Source: CBDATA01 sp965215615 (GTDB lineage: Bacteria > Acidobacteriota > Vicinamibacteria > Marinacidobacterales > Marinacidobacteraceae). From it: a stretch of DNA of 64,000 bases. Both the position numbers and the translations under genes were made by a program. Where the stretch lies: positions 806,001-870,000 of the forward strand of contig OZ244068.1 of assembly GCA_965215615.1 (NCBI GenBank), given 5' to 3'. The notes below the pieces were generated by a model, which saw nothing but the letters and a program-made list of their open reading frames with translations, ran no database searches and was not told the DNA's origin. Shown piece after piece: positions 62,384 through 64,000 of the stretch (the first letter of the stretch is position 1; the number at the start of each line of letters is the position of its first letter).

Positions 62384-63421
62384 ATGGCGCAGCTTCCCAT
62401 CCCCGATTTTTTCGATCCGGAGCGCGCCGGAGCCCTGTTCCGCGTGCCCTACGAGGAGCGCGCCGCCGCGGCCCGCGCCTTTGCGAGCGAGCACGCCGTC
62501 CCGCCGGCGCACGGCGACCGGATCCGGGTCGGCCTGTTGCTCGTGGATTGCCAGAACACCTTCTGCCTGCCCGGAGGCGAGCTGTTCGTCGCCGGGCGCT
62601 CCGGGCTCGGAGCCGTCCACGATTCCTGGCGCATCTGCCAGTTCCTCTACCGGAACCTGGGCCGGATCACCGAAGTGGTGGCGACGCTCGACACCCACCA
62701 GGCGATCCAGATCTTCCACCCGCACTTCTTTCTCGACGCGGACGGTGCCCCCCCCGCGCCCTACACGGCGATCACCGCGGCCGATCTCGAAGCCGGCCGG
62801 TTCCGGGCGAATCCCGAGGCCGCTCCTGCCGCCGGACTCAGCGGGGAAGATCTCGCCCGCCACGTCCTCCATTACTGCCGGCGGCTCGAAGCCCAGGGGA
62901 AGTACAGCCTGGTGATCTGGCCCTACCACGGGATGCTCGGCGGTGCGGGCCACGCGCTCGCGCCGGTGATCGAGGAGGCGGTCTTCTTCCACGGGATCGC
63001 CCGCTCGGCGGCGACCCGCTTCGAGCTCAAGGGCCGGAACCCGTTGACCGAGAACTATTCGGTTCTGCGGGCCGAGGTGCTCGACGGGGCGGATGGCGCT
63101 CCCGTCGCCGAGCCGAACCGGGCGCTGCTCGACCGGCTCCTCGGGTTCGATGCGCTCATCGTCGCCGGCCAGGCGAAGAGCCACTGCGTCGCCTGGACGG
63201 TTTCGGATCTTCGGGACGAGATCCAAAAGCGCGATCCGGATGGCTCGACGGGGCTCGCCGGGAAGGTGTTTCTCCTCGAAGATGCCACCTCTCCGGTAGT
63301 GGTTCCGGGGGCGGATTTCACCGATGCCGCCGAAGCGGCGTACGCGGATTTCGAGCGTGCCGGGATGGTCCGGGTACGCAGCACGGTCCCGCCCGGGGAG
63401 TGGCCCGGATTTCCCACCTGA
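62384..63421 (+). CDS. Nicotinamidase-like cysteine hydrolase
   Basis: A 345-residue isochorismatase-fold enzyme. The catalytic Asp is in LLVDCQNTFCLPGGEL, the metal-site region is ATLDTHQAIQIFHPHFF, and the nucleophile is the Cys in AGQAKSHCVAWTV. It is longer than bacterial PncA (about 210). The downstream neighbour is a nicotinate phosphoribosyltransferase, so a nicotinamide-to-nicotinate step in NAD salvage is very likely. It diverges from serS with only 25 bases between. Confidence 0.82.
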   Translation: MAQLPIPDFFDPERAGALFRVPYEERAAAARAFASEHAVPPAHGDRIRVGLLLVDCQNTFCLPGGELFVAGRSGLGAVHDSWRICQFLYRNLGRITEVVATLDTHQAIQIFHPHFFLDADGAPPAPYTAITAADLEAGRFRANPEAAPAAGLSGEDLARHVLHYCRRLEAQGKYSLVIWPYHGMLGGAGHALAPVIEEAVFFHGIARSAATRFELKGRNPLTENYSVLRAEVLDGADGAPVAEPNRALLDRLLGFDALIVAGQAKSHCVAWTVSDLRDEIQKRDPDGSTGLAGKVFLLEDATSPVVVPGADFTDAAEAAYADFERAGMVRVRSTVPPGEWPGFPT

Positions 63422-64000
63422 CTTCCGACCTGACGGCCGCCCCCACGGTCGTCTCGCTCCTCGACGTGGACTTCTACAAGTTCACGATGGGGCAGTATGC
63501 CTTCCTTCGGCACCCCGACGTTTCGGTCCGTTACCGGCTGATCTGCCGCGCGCCTGCCGCCCGGCTCGCCCGGAGCCTGCCGGTGGAGGCCCTTCGCGAC
63601 GGGCTCGAGGCGGTTCGGGCGCTCTCGTTTCGACGGGAAGAGCTCGACTATCTCCGCGGACTTCCCGGATTCGCCTTCGCCGGGGAGTATCTGGAGTTTC
63701 TCGCCAGGCTGCGCCTCCCGGCGCTCGAGGTCAGCCGGCGCGGCGACGACTTCTGGCTGGAATACGAGGGCCGGTGGCCCGAGGTGATCCACTGGGAGAC
63801 CCTCGTCCTGTCGGTTCTGAGCGAGTTGCTCGGCCGTGCCGTCCTTGCCGAAGGCGGGGCGGGGGCGGTCGCCGGAGCGGAGGCGGAGGGCTCGAAACGG
63901 CTCGAAGCCAAGATCGCCACCCTGCGGAAGAATCCGGGGGTTCGTTTTGCCTCCTTCGGAACGAGGAGGCGGTTCTCGCGCGCCTGGCAACTCCGCATCG
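63400..64000 (+). CDS. pncB: Nicotinate phosphoribosyltransferase (N-terminal part)
   Basis: The frame reads SLLDVDFYKFTMGQYAFLRH, the NAPRTase start, then RYRLICRAPAARLARSLPVE, DYLRGLPGF and WPEVIHWETLVLSVLSELL, and runs off the window end. A GTG at 63400 with GGGGA just before it is the likely start; a CTG at 63418 overlapping the previous stop is an alternative. It joins nicotinate to PRPP to give NaMN and so continues the salvage begun by the upstream hydrolase. Confidence 0.85.
   Translation, partial: MARISHLTSDLTAAPTVVSLLDVDFYKFTMGQYAFLRHPDVSVRYRLICRAPAARLARSLPVEALRDGLEAVRALSFRREELDYLRGLPGFAFAGEYLEFLARLRLPALEVSRRGDDFWLEYEGRWPEVIHWETLVLSVLSELLGRAVLAEGGAGAVAGAEAEGSKRLEAKIATLRKNPGVRFASFGTRRRFSRAWQLRI

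Noticed and set aside
23030..64000. A selenoprotein gene using the selC tRNA
   Set aside because: I saw no gene whose family alignment continues through an in-frame TGA; the broken genes need frame changes or contain TAA.

Overview
The window is one contiguous stretch of high-GC bacterial chromosome, densely packed with genes that often overlap by 1 to 14 bases and often start with GTG or TTG (one probably CTG). A GWxTD-domain protein, outer-membrane barrels with carboxypeptidase-like regulatory domains, DUF1080 and Gfo/Idh/MocA proteins, and high GC together suggest an Acidobacteriota-type soil or sediment heterotroph. That placement is inference: no rRNA is present. A selC tRNA shows that the cell makes selenocysteine.

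Region 1 to 5.6 kb: an AlbA_2/RecG-like ATP-binding gene split by a short mobile element, a DUF4926 gene, an exported Gfo/Idh/MocA plus DUF1080 pair for sugar metabolism, a cassette of four tiny genes behind its own promoter, and a transposase remnant carrying a second copy of the element. Region 5.7 to 12.1 kb is housekeeping: TrkA/TrkH potassium uptake, acetyl-CoA synthetase and an M17 aminopeptidase. Region 12.1 to 20 kb is accessory: a likely restriction enzyme/methyltransferase pair with a small RHH regulator, and two DUF4143 ATPase loci (one frameshifted), each with a long palindrome over its promoter. Between the two DUF4143 loci are DUF3810, L-2-hydroxyglutarate oxidase and amidohydrolase genes. 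An exported KatG follows, then a third copy of the mobile element.

Region 22.7 to 30.4 kb is a minus-strand chain of eight overlapping genes: HemN-like radical SAM enzyme, flavin-dependent halogenase-like enzyme, SSF symporter, 63-residue membrane protein, second SSF symporter, PLP amino-acid decarboxylase, and an MNT/HEPN toxin-antitoxin pair. I regard it as the best candidate for an undescribed metabolic system. Region 30.4 to 42 kb holds a plus-strand thiD/moaE/moaD operon, an RNase H-like nuclease, tRNA-Sec, tRNA-Ala, a TRAP transporter operon, an intact AlbA_2/RecG-like gene, a frameshifted conserved gene, a GNAT enzyme and enolase.

Region 42 to 51.2 kb holds an outer-membrane barrel gene, then a four-gene operon: membrane sensor kinase, sigma-54 response regulator, GWxTD/TPR protein and cyclophilin. 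Region 51.2 to 54.4 kb is a defence/addiction patch: brnA, frameshifted brnT, hipB, hipA, a truncated higA-like gene, an array of CCATGGTCAAAC repeats and two small secreted or membrane genes. Region 54.5 to 64 kb holds a TonB-dependent receptor, a Fic protein, a decayed metalloprotease, three tRNAs, a TPR protein, serS, and a nicotinamidase plus nicotinate phosphoribosyltransferase pair for NAD salvage that runs off the end.

Three near-identical copies of a 167-bp element with 4-bp target duplications show recent transposition. Several genes are broken here (AlbA_2, transposase, DUF4143, brnT, metalloprotease, a conserved family at 39.5 kb, higA), so the accessory parts are decaying and turning over.
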